DNA of 64,000 nucleotides, from assembly GCA_963666935.1 (NCBI GenBank), contig OY762936.1:496001-560000 (forward strand). The letters are read 5' to 3'. The stretch comes from G963666935 sp963666935. Its GTDB lineage: Bacteria; Bacillota; Clostridia; Christensenellales; CAG-138. This document shows positions 1 to 9,800 of this stretch, one piece after another (position 1 is the stretch's first letter; every line of letters begins with the position of its first letter). The position numbers were made by a program, and so were the translations under genes. The notes beneath the pieces were generated by a model that saw nothing but the letters and a program-made list of their open reading frames with translations, searched no databases and was not told the origin of the DNA.

Positions 1-545
1 GATTTCGGAATGGCGACGGTAAATTGGATGAGGAGCAGACAGGCTTCACCCGTGCGCAGCTCGTTGATCAGGGGCACGTTGAGAATGTCACCCGCTTCGC
101 CGGTGATGGTGTAGTAGTTGACATAGCTATTTAATGCTACGCGCTGGATGGTCATGCAGCCAGGAGACGCTGTGTTGGGGTAGAGGTGAAGACGGATGGC
201 GTAAAGGGTATCGGGAGAGGTGTTCAGGTAATGCAGTTCCAGCGTTCCCACTAGTACCCGGCTTTCCCAGTCCAGATCTAGCCGTGCCTTGTAAAGGCTG
301 CGGGTAAGCGGGCTTGTACGCACGGCAGCGGTGGGAATGGGAGAAGCAACGGTGGGCGCGGAAGAAGCATTAGGTGCGGAGGGAGCGTTGGGTGCGGCCG
401 TTGCTGTGGGAAGCGGAGTCTGCCCGGCGGGCTGCGCTTCGCCGCCGCGGTTCCAAAAAATAAGAACCAGCGCCAGCCCCGTCACAACGATAGCCAGCAC
501 AGGAAGGATCCACATTCGTTTTCTACGCGGAACGCTCTTTTTCAT
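1..545 (-). CDS. M1-type (gluzincin) metallopeptidase, N-terminal part, cut by window edge
   Basis: The reading frame starts at an ATG at 545 (AGAGGTG Shine-Dalgarno just upstream) and stays open to base 1, giving 181 residues of a longer protein. Residues 1-10 are basic, 11-30 are one hydrophobic segment (signal anchor or signal peptide), and 35-75 are a Pro/Ala/Ser/Thr-rich linker. From about residue 80 the pattern YKARLDLD...GTLELHYLN..PDTLYAIRLHLYPN matches the first beta-domain of M1 aminopeptidase-like proteins. The zinc motif HEXXH would lie beyond the edge, so catalysis cannot be judged. Likely an extracytoplasmic, membrane-tethered peptidase. The family call rests on the beta-domain pattern alone. 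Confidence 0.6.
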   Translation of the reverse strand, partial: MKKSVPRRKRMWILPVLAIVVTGLALVLIFWNRGGEAQPAGQTPLPTATAAPNAPSAPNASSAPTVASPIPTAAVRTSPLTRSLYKARLDLDWESRVLVGTLELHYLNTSPDTLYAIRLHLYPNTASPGCMTIQRVALNSYVNYYTITGEAGDILNVPLINELRTGEACLLLIQFTVAIPK

Positions 546-562
546 TGTGCACCTCTTTTGCT

Positions 563-571
563 ATTATAACA
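563..571 (-). promoter_or_regulatory. Extended -10 promoter for the M1-type peptidase gene
   Basis: On the minus strand TGT is followed by a perfect TATAAT (plus-strand bases 568-563). No good -35 box is visible at 17 bp. The predicted start of transcription leaves a leader of only about a dozen bases that still includes the Shine-Dalgarno site. Confidence 0.5.
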
Positions 572-589
572 TAATTTAGCTGCCCGGAT

Positions 590-800
590 ATCCTCGAAAT
601 GCGGCCGGTTACATGCAAAAGCCCACAGAACGAGGCGAAGCCCAGAAAGCGGAGCGGACCTGCGCCGCAGGGTTTCAAGCGATTTCAGACAGAGGAGGGC
701 GGCATCCCGGCGCGATTCCAATCGGCGACAACATAGAAAGCGCCAGATCCTGCCGCCTAGGCGGATTGGGATTATTTGTGGGCAGCCAGCCGCTATATAT
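590..800. other. GC-rich gene-free stretch with a 12-bp perfect palindrome
   Basis: Between the two divergent genes there is a GC-rich stretch without a credible coding frame. It contains the perfect palindrome CCGCCTAGGCGG at 753-764 and a possible long-range pairing of GCCCAC (near 631) with GTGGGC (near 779). I recognise no known RNA family in it. Confidence 0.3.
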
Positions 801-822
801 TGCTGAACTTTTAAACGTTGTA

Positions 823-831
823 TGATATACT
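823..831 (+). promoter_or_regulatory. Extended -10 promoter for the dnaD-addA run
   Basis: TGA followed by TATACT (826-831), 30 bp before the dnaD start codon. The -35 region (CTGAAC) is poor, so the TG extension probably compensates. Confidence 0.45.
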
Positions 832-860
832 AAAAATAAGATTATGAGTGGGGTTTGAAT

Positions 861-2048
861 ATGCTCAGGTGCAGTTTTTCCAGTGATTCCGCGATGATGA
901 ACGTGACGCCGGTTCAAAATATTTTCATCATTGAATACATGCCCAAAGCGCCGGACGACTATGTGAAGGTATACCTTTACGGGCTGATGCAGTGCTGCTG
1001 CCGCGCGATGGAAGGGGCGGATATAGAGTTTGCGCTGGGGCTGAGTGGGCAGAAAATCGTGGAGGCCATGCTCTACTGGCAGCAGCAGGGACTTTTGGCC
1101 ATACGCTCGGACGACCCCTTGGAAGTGGAATATAAAAATATTGCGGCGGCGGTGCCCGTGGGCGGCGGCGTGCGCAGATATGGCGAACTGGTAAAGGCTT
1201 TACAGGACGTGGTGGGAACCCGGGTTTTGACCCCCGCGGAGTTGAACAAGATATACGACTGGATTGAGATTTTCGGCTTTGAAGAAGCTGCGGCAGTTCT
1301 GCTGATCAAGCACTGCGTGGAGAAAAATGGCGTTCGCGTTAAGATCCAGTATATGGACAAAACGGCGAAATCCTGGGCGGATGCGGGCATTCTCACCGCC
1401 ACGGACGCCGAGGCACACCTTGCCGCGCAAAGCGAGCGGCGCAACGGCGCCCAGGGAATTCTCAGGCGCTGGCGCAAAAACCGCAGCGCTACGCAGGACG
1501 AGATGGAGCTTTACAGAAAATGGACGGAGGAATGGTGCATGACCGGCGAGGAGATCCTTGCGGCCTGTCCCGCCATGACAGCGGCGGAAAAGCCCTCCTT
1601 CGCCTATCTTAACAGCATATTAGAAAACGCGCGGCTTACCGGCACGGTAAAAGAGTACATCAGCGCCCAGGATGCCATCGCCGAACTGGCACGCCAGGTC
1701 TTTTTGCGGGCGGGACTCAAAAAGAATCCCACTTCCGCGCAAAAGGAGCAGGTGGAGATCTGGTCTCGGGCATGGCATATGGATGCGGAGCTCATTTTGC
1801 TGGCGGCAGATTACGCGGCGGATTCCTCGACCCCATTTGCGGAGATCCGCAGGCTACTAACAGAGTGGCACGAAAAGGGCGTTCGCGGCGTGGCGGCGGC
1901 TCGGCGGGAATATGAGAGCGGAAAAGCGCAAAAGCGTCACCGGGGCGCGCAGGTCTCCCACTCCATGGATTACCCACAGCGCAAGTATACGGCGGATGAC
2001 CTCAAGCACATTGGAATTAAACTATTGGATGAGGAGGACGAAGGATGA
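861..2048 (+). CDS. dnaD: DnaD-domain replication initiation protein
   Basis: Primosome protein that helps remodel and load the replicative machinery at origins and stalled forks. The 395-residue product begins with a winged-helix-like region; the FIIEYMPKAPDDYVKVYLYGL segment, shown here only as its core 'EYMPKAPDDYVKVYLYGL', is typical of clostridial DnaD. A DnaD (DnaB2) domain lies at about 105-185, and its weaker repeats are at about 200-275 and 300-365 (YRKWTEEW and VEIWSRAWHM helices). A basic tail follows. ATG 861 is preferred over an in-frame TTG at 855 because GTGGGG sits 7 nt upstream of the ATG. It overlaps the next gene, the helicase loader, by 4 bases (ATGA). Confidence 0.85.
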   Translation: MLRCSFSSDSAMMNVTPVQNIFIIEYMPKAPDDYVKVYLYGLMQCCCRAMEGADIEFALGLSGQKIVEAMLYWQQQGLLAIRSDDPLEVEYKNIAAAVPVGGGVRRYGELVKALQDVVGTRVLTPAELNKIYDWIEIFGFEEAAAVLLIKHCVEKNGVRVKIQYMDKTAKSWADAGILTATDAEAHLAAQSERRNGAQGILRRWRKNRSATQDEMELYRKWTEEWCMTGEEILAACPAMTAAEKPSFAYLNSILENARLTGTVKEYISAQDAIAELARQVFLRAGLKKNPTSAQKEQVEIWSRAWHMDAELILLAADYAADSSTPFAEIRRLLTEWHEKGVRGVAAARREYESGKAQKRHRGAQVSHSMDYPQRKYTADDLKHIGIKLLDEEDEG

Positions 2049-2974
2049 AAATCCCCGCCGAACTTCTTTACGAATACAGGGAAATCAGGGCGCAGGCGCT
2101 GGCGGAATGCGAAGAGCGCACCCGGGCCGCCTATGCTGCCATTCCCCGACTGAAAGAGATTGCAGACATCCGAACACAGTCGGCGTTTGATTTGGGTAAG
2201 GCGCTTTTTGGCGCCCAAGAGCCGGAGCGGATTCAAAAAGAAACACAAGCGGTCATCGACGCGCTGAACAAAGAGGAAGCGGAAGTTCTATTGCATTATG
2301 GTATGCCGGCGGATTATCTAAAACCTTGCTTCCGTTGCGCCAAGTGCGAGGATACGGGGTATGTGGGCAAGGTGCAGCGCAGCATTTGCTCCTGCATGCG
2401 CCAGCGGGTCATGCAGCTTAAATATGCGGACTCCCGGATCAACGACTTGGAGCGGTTTGAGACGTTCCGCACGGATATTTTCTCTGACGAAAAGCAGCGC
2501 AAGGCTACGATGATGGGCCGGGATATCTGCCAGCAGTACGCGGAAGCGTTCCCCATGGCTCGGGGACTGCTGCTTATGGGCGGAACCGGGCTGGGTAAAT
2601 CCTTCCTGCTCAACGCTGTGGCGCACCGGGTGTCGGCCCGCGGATATGGAGTGCTGAAAATGACCGCCTACGGCCTGATCAGCGAAGTCATGGCCTCCTT
2701 TAAGCGGGGCGGCGAGCTGCCGGATTTTTTAGAGCCTGACCTGTTGGTCATTGACGATTTGGGCGCGGAGCCCATGATCAGCAACGTGACCCGGGAGCAG
2801 ATGCTGGCGATATTAAGCGAGCGCCAGAGTGCGGGCAAGCCCACGGCCATGGCCACCAACCTTTCCGTGGAGGCGCTGCAGAACTATGGGGAACGGTTTT
2901 TTTCAAGATTGGTTGCACCCCGCAACACATTTGTGATCCAACTCACGGGGAAAGACTTGCGAATCGAATTATAA
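2045..2974 (+). CDS. dnaI: DnaI/DnaC-type AAA+ helicase loader
   Basis: ATPase that loads the DnaB-type replicative helicase, 309 residues as usual for the family. An N-terminal helical helicase-binding region is followed by a cysteine cluster (C95, C98, C101, C115, C117), the zinc-binding element of DnaI. The AAA+ core has Walker A GGTGLGKS (179-186) and Walker B LLVIDDLG (about 233-240), and a C-terminal FSRL arginine-finger segment follows. The start overlaps the dnaD stop (ATGA), which couples translation of the loader to its partner. Neighbours thpR, addB and addA follow on the same strand. Confidence 0.9.
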   Translation: MKIPAELLYEYREIRAQALAECEERTRAAYAAIPRLKEIADIRTQSAFDLGKALFGAQEPERIQKETQAVIDALNKEEAEVLLHYGMPADYLKPCFRCAKCEDTGYVGKVQRSICSCMRQRVMQLKYADSRINDLERFETFRTDIFSDEKQRKATMMGRDICQQYAEAFPMARGLLLMGGTGLGKSFLLNAVAHRVSARGYGVLKMTAYGLISEVMASFKRGGELPDFLEPDLLVIDDLGAEPMISNVTREQMLAILSERQSAGKPTAMATNLSVEALQNYGERFFSRLVAPRNTFVIQLTGKDLRIEL

Positions 2975-3010
2975 CTGCCGCCGGGAGAGCCCCGGCCGTT
3001 CGGAGGAAAC

Positions 3011-3544
3011 ATGCGTCTATTTATCGCCATTGCGCTGCCCAAATCCTTTCAGGAGGAGGTAGGTCGCATACAAAAAGAGCTTAAGCAGGTCAGCTGCGGC
3101 GGCAGTTTTGTGCCCGCCGGGAATTTTCACATTACCCTGCACTTCATTGGCGAAAGCAAGGATCTGGCGGAGGCCGTGAACGCAATGCGTCAGGCGGTGC
3201 GAGGCATCCGCAGCTTTACACTTCACCTTGGAAAATACGATAGCTTCCCCCGGGGCAAGCGCTGCACCTCGCTGCTCCTTGTTCAGGGAGAGCTGGAGGA
3301 GCTGAATACCCTATACGAATCCCTGCAGAGCGCTTTGGCGGACCATGGCTTCTCCCGGGAACACAAGCACTTCACCCCGCATATCACCTTGGGGCGCAAC
3401 GTGGAGCACGACGAGCTGGCCGGCGCGGAGCTTTTAAGACTTTCCCCAAACGCCTCCATGACCGTGCAGGCGATCACGCTCTTTGAGAGCACCCGGATAA
3501 GCGGGCGCATCGTTTATACGCCCATTCATACAGAGAGGTTTTGA
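3011..3544 (+). CDS. thpR: RNA 2',3'-cyclic phosphodiesterase (2H family)
   Basis: Cytoplasmic 2H phosphoesterase, historically called 2'-5' RNA ligase, that opens 2',3'-cyclic phosphates on RNA. The 177-residue product starts MRLFIAIALP and has both signature motifs: HITL at 40-43 and HITL at 124-127, each supplying a catalytic histidine and threonine. GGAGG (3002-3006) precedes the ATG by 4 nt. It lies between the replication pair and addBA; placement in the same transcript is inferred from the absence of a terminator. The physiological RNA substrate is unknown. Confidence 0.88.
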   Translation: MRLFIAIALPKSFQEEVGRIQKELKQVSCGGSFVPAGNFHITLHFIGESKDLAEAVNAMRQAVRGIRSFTLHLGKYDSFPRGKRCTSLLLVQGELEELNTLYESLQSALADHGFSREHKHFTPHITLGRNVEHDELAGAELLRLSPNASMTVQAITLFESTRISGRIVYTPIHTERF

Positions 3545-3549
3545 CGACT

Positions 3550-6500
3550 ATGACCAGCGTGACCTTCGTTCTGGGGAGAGCCGGCTCGGGAAAGAGCCGA
3601 TTCCTATACGACCGGGTGCGCGAATTGCTTTCCCCGGGTGATTCCGTGGCGCTGATTGTGCCGGAACAATTTACCTTTGAGACCGAACGTGCCCTTTCCG
3701 AAAAACTGGGAGGGCTGATGAACGTTTCGGTCTATTCTTTTGCCTCGCTGGCTCGCCGGGTCATGAAGGAGCAAGGGGATCAGAGAACCTTCCTCTCCCG
3801 GGAAGGCCGGCGCATCCTCATCCGAAAGGTGGCGGAGGAATCCGCTTCGGAACTCTCCGTATTTAAAAAGGTATGCGAGCGGCCGGGCTTTTCCGGTAAG
3901 TGCGACGAGTTCTTTACCCTTTGCAAACGGTTTGAAGTTTCACCCCTTCAGCTTGAAGAGGCCGCAAAGCAGACGCAAGATGATTTCCTGCGACACAAGC
4001 TTTTTGAACTGGCCATGCTCTATGGCCGCGCGGAGGATGCCCTGACCAACCGTTACACGGACAGCGAGGACGCCTATTGTGCCCTAAAAGCCGCGCTGCC
4101 CGGCTCTTTTTTGGCAAATACCCATGTTTTGCTGGACGGATTTGAGATGCTCACCGAGCAGATCTATGGCATTATCGAGGCGCTGATGGACACGGTGCCG
4201 ACCCTTTGCATTTCCTTCCGCATGCCGGGGGACGCCTGCCGGGACAAGGCTGTGTTTACAGGAGAGGCGAAGGCATATGAGCGGCTGTATGAAGCCGCGA
4301 AAAAGCGGGGATGCAGCACACAGCGCGTGGTGTTTCCCAAAGAGGGCTACCCGCCCCGCCACACAAGCCCCGCCTTGGCTCATTTGGAGCACGAGGCATT
4401 TGCCTATCCCTTTACCACTTACACCGGCGAGGAACCCATGGATTCCATTGCCCTGTTTGCGGCCACGGACATCGCGGCAGAGGCGGAGGCAGCCGGAGAG
4501 GCGGTGCTTCGCATGGCGAAGCGCATGCGCTATCGGGACATTGCGGTGATCCTGACCCAGGAGGCCTATCTCGTCCCTGTGGCCCGGGCGTTTCGCGCCC
4601 GCAATATTCCCTTCTTCACCGATGCGGCGCACAAGCTTTCGGATTATTCCCTGCCCCGGCTGCTGCTTTGTGCCCTACGGTGCATTCAGAAGAACTATCC
4701 AGCCCAGGAGATCATGGCCATAATCCGCACCAGCTTTGCCGGTGTGGAGCCGGAAGAGGGAGACCTATTTGAAAATTATATCATGGCCTACGGCATCCGC
4801 GGCTCCGCCTTTACCCGCCCCTTTGTGAAGGGAGAAATCCCGGCCTGCGCCGAATCGGTTCGGGAGACGATTATGGAGCCACTGCTGTGCCTCAAGGAAA
4901 ACCTTGCGGCGGGGCAGACGGTGGCCGAAAAGGCCGAGGCGGTCTTTGCATACATGGAAGCGCTGCAGGTATTTGACCGGTTGGCTGCGCTAACGGAGAC
5001 ACTGCAGGCGCAAGGCCGGCGGGAGCTCATGGAAGAAAACGCCCAGGTTTATAGCACAATATTAATGGCGCTGGATCAGATGCACGCCATTATGGGCGGC
5101 ATGAAGATCAGCAACCGCCGCTTTTCGGCGATTTTGGAAGAGGGGTTCGACGCTTACGAGATCAACGCCATCCCTGCCACCGCGGATCAGGTATTGCTGG
5201 GCAATGCGGACCGAACCCGGGCGGGGAATATCAAAGCCATGTTTGTGCTGGGGGCCAACGAGGGGAGCTTCCCCGCGTACAGCCCCGACGACGGGATGAT
5301 CGACGACCGGGAGCTGGAAAAGCTGGGAGAGCTGGGCATCAACCGCTGGGAGAACAGCCGGGAGCGGGCGGCTTCCCGACTGATGAACGTATACCGTACC
5401 ATCACAAAGCCATCGGAATTTCTCTATATGTCCTACACCATGAGTGCCGGGTCCGACGCGGCACTACCCGCGGCGACGGCGGACCGCATCCGGGAGCTGT
5501 TCCCCAAACTTCAGGTCAGGACGAATCTGGAGCCGCTGGAACCGGAATCTCCCCGGGAAGGTCTGCAGATGCTCATTGAGCACCTGCGGGAATACGCGGA
5601 TACCGGAATTTCCCATCCGGAGCTTCCGGCACTGTACGCTTGGTGTGCCCATAGCGGTTTTGCCGGGGAGCTCACAAAAATCCGCTCCGCCCTCTATTAC
5701 CGCAGCTCGCCTGCGCCCTTTGGAAAGGAGCTGGCACAAAAGCTCTACGGCGGCTCCCTTTCGGGCAGCGCAACAAGGCTGGAGGCCTACAACGCCTGCC
5801 CCTTCCGGCACTTTGCCTGTTATGGCCTAGGCGCGCTGCCCCGGCGGGAATTCAAGGAGCGGCGGGCGGACGAGGGCGCCTTCTGCCACCAGGCGCTGGA
5901 GCGCTTTGTGGCCCAAGCGTTGGGGGAGGGGATTTTGAACCTTTCCGAAGACGGCTGTGCGCGTATTTTAAACGAGATCATACCGCCCCTGATGGCGGAG
6001 CACAACGGCGGCATTTTTTTGGAGACCGCCCGGGGCCGGGCTTCCTGCAGGCGGCTGGTGCGGGCCATTCATGCCACAGCCCTAGCCATCGTGAAGCAGG
6101 CCCAGTCCAGCGGGTTTATTCCCAAGCGCACGGAGGTGCGCTTTGGCCCAGGCGGGGACTATCCAGCCATCGTATTGCCCTTGGGCAACGGCAGAACCTA
6201 CTGTCTCAGCGGCCGCATTGACCGCATCGACGGCTGTGTCATCGACGGAACCGAGTACTTCCGGGTAGTGGATTACAAGACAGGCAATGCTGCATTTAAT
6301 TATACGAAGCTATTTTTTGGGCTGCGGCTGCAGCTCCCCCTGTACGTGACCGCCATCTGTGCGGCGGAGGATACGCTGAAGGCTTCCGGCATGTACTATA
6401 TGCCGGTCTATGATCCGGCGACAGACGAAGACGAAAAAAACCTGCAAGACCGCCTCGTGGCCGCGTTTCGGCTCAAGGGCCTGACATTGCGCGACGAAAA

Positions 6501-6840
6501 GGTGGTACGAGCTACCGCGGGGGTTGACCCACAGAATCCCATCATCCCCACCGGCGGTTCCGCCGCAGGGATGCTGAACCAACAGGAGCTGGATTTCGTT
6601 ATGGATTTCGTCAAGGAAAAGGCCTCCGAAACACTGGAGGACATCTTCGCGGGGGAGGCGGCCGCGCTTCCCGCACGATTGAGCGACAGGACGAATTCCT
6701 GCAGTTACTGCGATTACAAGAGCCTCTGCGCCTTTGATTCCAAGTTTTTGGGCTGCGACTACCGCAGTCTGAGCAATGTGGACCGCAAGGCGTTCTTTGA
6801 GGGCCTGGGCAAGGAGGACGGCCATGAATTGGACGGATAG
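3550..6840 (+). CDS. addB: ATP-dependent nuclease subunit B (AddB)
   Basis: Subunit of the AddAB helicase-nuclease that resects double-strand breaks for RecA. The 1097-residue product has a P-loop GRAGSGKS (9-16). Its C-terminal RecB-like nuclease domain includes the DYKTG motif and a four-cysteine iron-sulfur staple: one Cys in YNACPF, then CSYCDYKSLC near the end. AddB does not act as a full helicase but recognises Chi and cuts the 5' strand. ATG 3550 is preferred to TTG 3541 because AGAGAGG (3532-3538) is only 2 nt from the TTG. Its 3' end overlaps addA by 17 bases. Confidence 0.92.
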   Translation: MTSVTFVLGRAGSGKSRFLYDRVRELLSPGDSVALIVPEQFTFETERALSEKLGGLMNVSVYSFASLARRVMKEQGDQRTFLSREGRRILIRKVAEESASELSVFKKVCERPGFSGKCDEFFTLCKRFEVSPLQLEEAAKQTQDDFLRHKLFELAMLYGRAEDALTNRYTDSEDAYCALKAALPGSFLANTHVLLDGFEMLTEQIYGIIEALMDTVPTLCISFRMPGDACRDKAVFTGEAKAYERLYEAAKKRGCSTQRVVFPKEGYPPRHTSPALAHLEHEAFAYPFTTYTGEEPMDSIALFAATDIAAEAEAAGEAVLRMAKRMRYRDIAVILTQEAYLVPVARAFRARNIPFFTDAAHKLSDYSLPRLLLCALRCIQKNYPAQEIMAIIRTSFAGVEPEEGDLFENYIMAYGIRGSAFTRPFVKGEIPACAESVRETIMEPLLCLKENLAAGQTVAEKAEAVFAYMEALQVFDRLAALTETLQAQGRRELMEENAQVYSTILMALDQMHAIMGGMKISNRRFSAILEEGFDAYEINAIPATADQVLLGNADRTRAGNIKAMFVLGANEGSFPAYSPDDGMIDDRELEKLGELGINRWENSRERAASRLMNVYRTITKPSEFLYMSYTMSAGSDAALPAATADRIRELFPKLQVRTNLEPLEPESPREGLQMLIEHLREYADTGISHPELPALYAWCAHSGFAGELTKIRSALYYRSSPAPFGKELAQKLYGGSLSGSATRLEAYNACPFRHFACYGLGALPRREFKERRADEGAFCHQALERFVAQALGEGILNLSEDGCARILNEIIPPLMAEHNGGIFLETARGRASCRRLVRAIHATALAIVKQAQSSGFIPKRTEVRFGPGGDYPAIVLPLGNGRTYCLSGRIDRIDGCVIDGTEYFRVVDYKTGNAAFNYTKLFFGLRLQLPLYVTAICAAEDTLKASGMYYMPVYDPATDEDEKNLQDRLVAAFRLKGLTLRDEKVVRATAGVDPQNPIIPTGGSAAGMLNQQELDFVMDFVKEKASETLEDIFAGEAAALPARLSDRTNSCSYCDYKSLCAFDSKFLGCDYRSLSNVDRKAFFEGLGKEDGHELDG

Positions 6841-9800
6841 CCAGAGGAAAGCCATTGATCATGGCGGCAACCTGCTGGTGGCCGCCGCTGCGGGTAGCGG
6901 CAAAACCGCCGTGCTCACCGAGCGCGTAGCTCGGCTGATTCAAAACGGTGCGCAGGTGGAAGACTTTTTGGTGGTCACCTTTACCCGCGCTGCCGCAGCA
7001 GAAATGAAAAAGCGCATCGCCGCCCGGCTTTTTGTCCTTGCGCAGAGCCAGAATGGGGAGGATGCGACGCGGCTCAACGCGGCGGCCGCGGGGATCGGAA
7101 GCGCCAACATATCCACCATCGACGCCTTCTGCACCCACGTTTTGCGCCGCCACTTCCACGCAGCGGGGCTGGATCCCGCCTTCCGTGCCGCCGATGAAAC
7201 CGAATCCACAGCCCTAAGGCAGGACGTCATGGACGAGCTGTTGGAACAGAAATACGCTTCCGAAGGGTTTGTGAAGCTTACCGACCTCTTTGGAAAAGAG
7301 AAAAATTTCATTGAAAGCGCGTTTCGCCTCTATGATTTCCTATGCGCCCAACCCGAACCGCTGCCATGGCTGGAACGGGCGGCACAGGCATATGAGAGAG
7401 AAGAGGCAGAGCTGGCCGAATCCCCCGCCGTGCGGGAAATTACACAGGGTGCACAGCGCGCCCTGCGCGCAAAGCTGGACGTGCTGCACTTTGAGCGGGA
7501 CTGCATCGCCGGAGCGTTTCCATCCGTGGCCGCTATACTGGACGAGACGATGATGCGGCTGGGAGCGCTGCTTTTGCCCTGCGGCTATGCCGGTTACGGG
7601 GCAATGCTTCAAAGCGCGGACTTTCCGCGCCTGATCTGGCCCCGGGGTACGGAGGAGAGCATTAAGGATGGGACAAAGAATGCCTGGAGCGGCGTCAAAG
7701 ATATCGTCAAAAAGCAGCGCAGAACTTTTTCGACCCCCCTTTCCCAGCGGGCGGCCCAGCTTCAAACCCTTGCGCCCTTCATACAGGAACTATATTCATT
7801 TATCAAAGACTTTTTTGCGCTGTATGCGGAGCGCAAGCGGCAGGAGGGGGTCATCGACTATTCCGATATGGAACACATGACCCTTTCGTTGCTGAAGGAT
7901 CCGGCCGTTGCCAGAGAATACCGGGAGAAATTCAAGTATATCTTTGTGGACGAATATCAGGATTCCAACCCCGTGCAGGAATGCCTGATTAACGCCATCA
8001 AGCGCCCGGACAACCTGTTTCTGGTGGGGGACGTGAAGCAATCCATCTATCGCTTCCGCATGGCAGAGCCCGGCCTGTTCTTGGAGAAGTATCAAACCTT
8101 TCGGGGTGAAACCGGCGTGCGGGTGGACCTTTCTTCCAACTTCCGCAGCACCGGCGCTGTGATCGACGCGGTCAACGCCATATTTTCCAACATCATGCAG
8201 GGAGAGACGGGAGAAATTGCCTACGACGAGGACGCCCGGCTCATTCCCGGCCGGGAAGCCGCCGGAAAAACGGAACTGCACATTTTGCAGCGCGCAGGCT
8301 TTGACGACGACGCGGAGCCCCTTATGGCCGCCGAGGCGGAAGCCCGGTATGCCGCAGAGCGGATTCACCAGCTTGTGGGCACGGATTATACCGACCCCAA
8401 GACTGGGGAAATTAGAAAGCTGCGCTACGGCGATATCGTCATCCTCCACAGCGCGCCCAAGCCCGTATCCGAGCTGTGGCTCATGACGCTGGCGCAAAAC
8501 GGCGTGCCCGCCTACGCGGAAACCAGCGGTGGCTACTTTGAGGCCGTGGAAGTGCAGATCTTCTTAAACTTACTGCGGGTCATCGACAACCGCAGGCAGG
8601 ACATTCCGCTCTTGAGCGTTTTAAGGAGCCCCATTGGAGGCTTTTCCACGGAGGAGCTGATTGCTCTGGGCACGGAGTACCGATCCGAAACTTACTTTGA
8701 CGCGCTGAAAAAGGCGGCCCAAACATCCGGACAGCTGGGCGAGAAAGCAGCGGAATTGCTTTACAGGCTGGATCGCTGGCGCGCGGACGCCGCGCTATAC
8801 GGCCTTGCGGAATTTCTCGGAATGTTGTTGGAGGAAACCGGCTACAGTCGTTTTGTTTCCGCGTTGCCGGGCGGCTCATCCCGCAAGGGAAATCTGGAGG
8901 CGTTGCTGCACAGCGCCGAGATCCATGCAAAGAACGGCCGTGGGCTGGACGGATATCTGCGCTTTATGGACCGGGTGAAGGAAACCGACACCGGGCGCAT
9001 GGGCATTGCCCAGACCGGCAGCGCCAACGTGGTGCGGCTGATCTCCATTCACAGAAGCAAGGGGTTGGAATTCCCCATTGTGTTCCTGGCCGGATTGAGC
9101 AAGCAGTTCAATGCCGCCGACCGATCCGCCGATCTGATTTTTGATGCCGAACTGGGCGTGGGCTTTCGACCCGTGTGGCAGAACACCCGCATGGATACCC
9201 TGTTCCATCAGGCCATCGCAAGCCGCGGCTGGCGTATGAGCGTAGCTGAGCAAATGCGGGTGCTGTATGTGGGGATGACCCGCGCGGCGGAGCAGCTGAT
9301 TCTGCTATGCGCGGTAAAAGATATCGGAGCGTCTGTAAAAAAATATCGGGCCCCCCTTACGCCGGCTCGGTGCGCCGATGCCACATGTTTTGCTGACTGG
9401 GTGCTGGGCACCCTGATGCACAGGCCGGACGGAAACCCACTGCGGGAGGCCGCGGGGCTGTTGCCTCTGCCGGGAGTGCCGCAGGTGGAAGTGGTATTTC
9501 ATGAAAACCCGGCGGCGCAGTCGGCCAAAGGGGCCCCGGACGAGGAGATGTTCTCCCGATTCATTCGGCAGGCCGAAGGGGTGGATTGCGCCGCGTATTG
9601 CGAACGATTCCGCTGGCAGTACCCCCATGAAGAGGATACGCGTATCCCGTCCAAGCTGGGTGTTTCGGAGCTTTTGGGCAACCCGCCCGAGGCCGTTCGG
9701 TATCCCAAGTTCCTTCGGGGAAGCCGGCCGCTCACCGTTACGGACATCGGTGGTGCCGTCCATGCGCTCATGGAGCACATTTCGCTTATACCCCACGACG

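Noticed and set aside
613..917. Short frames on both strands in the 5' gene-free stretch
   Set aside because: No ribosome site; low-complexity composition; they overlap each other and the dnaD promoter.
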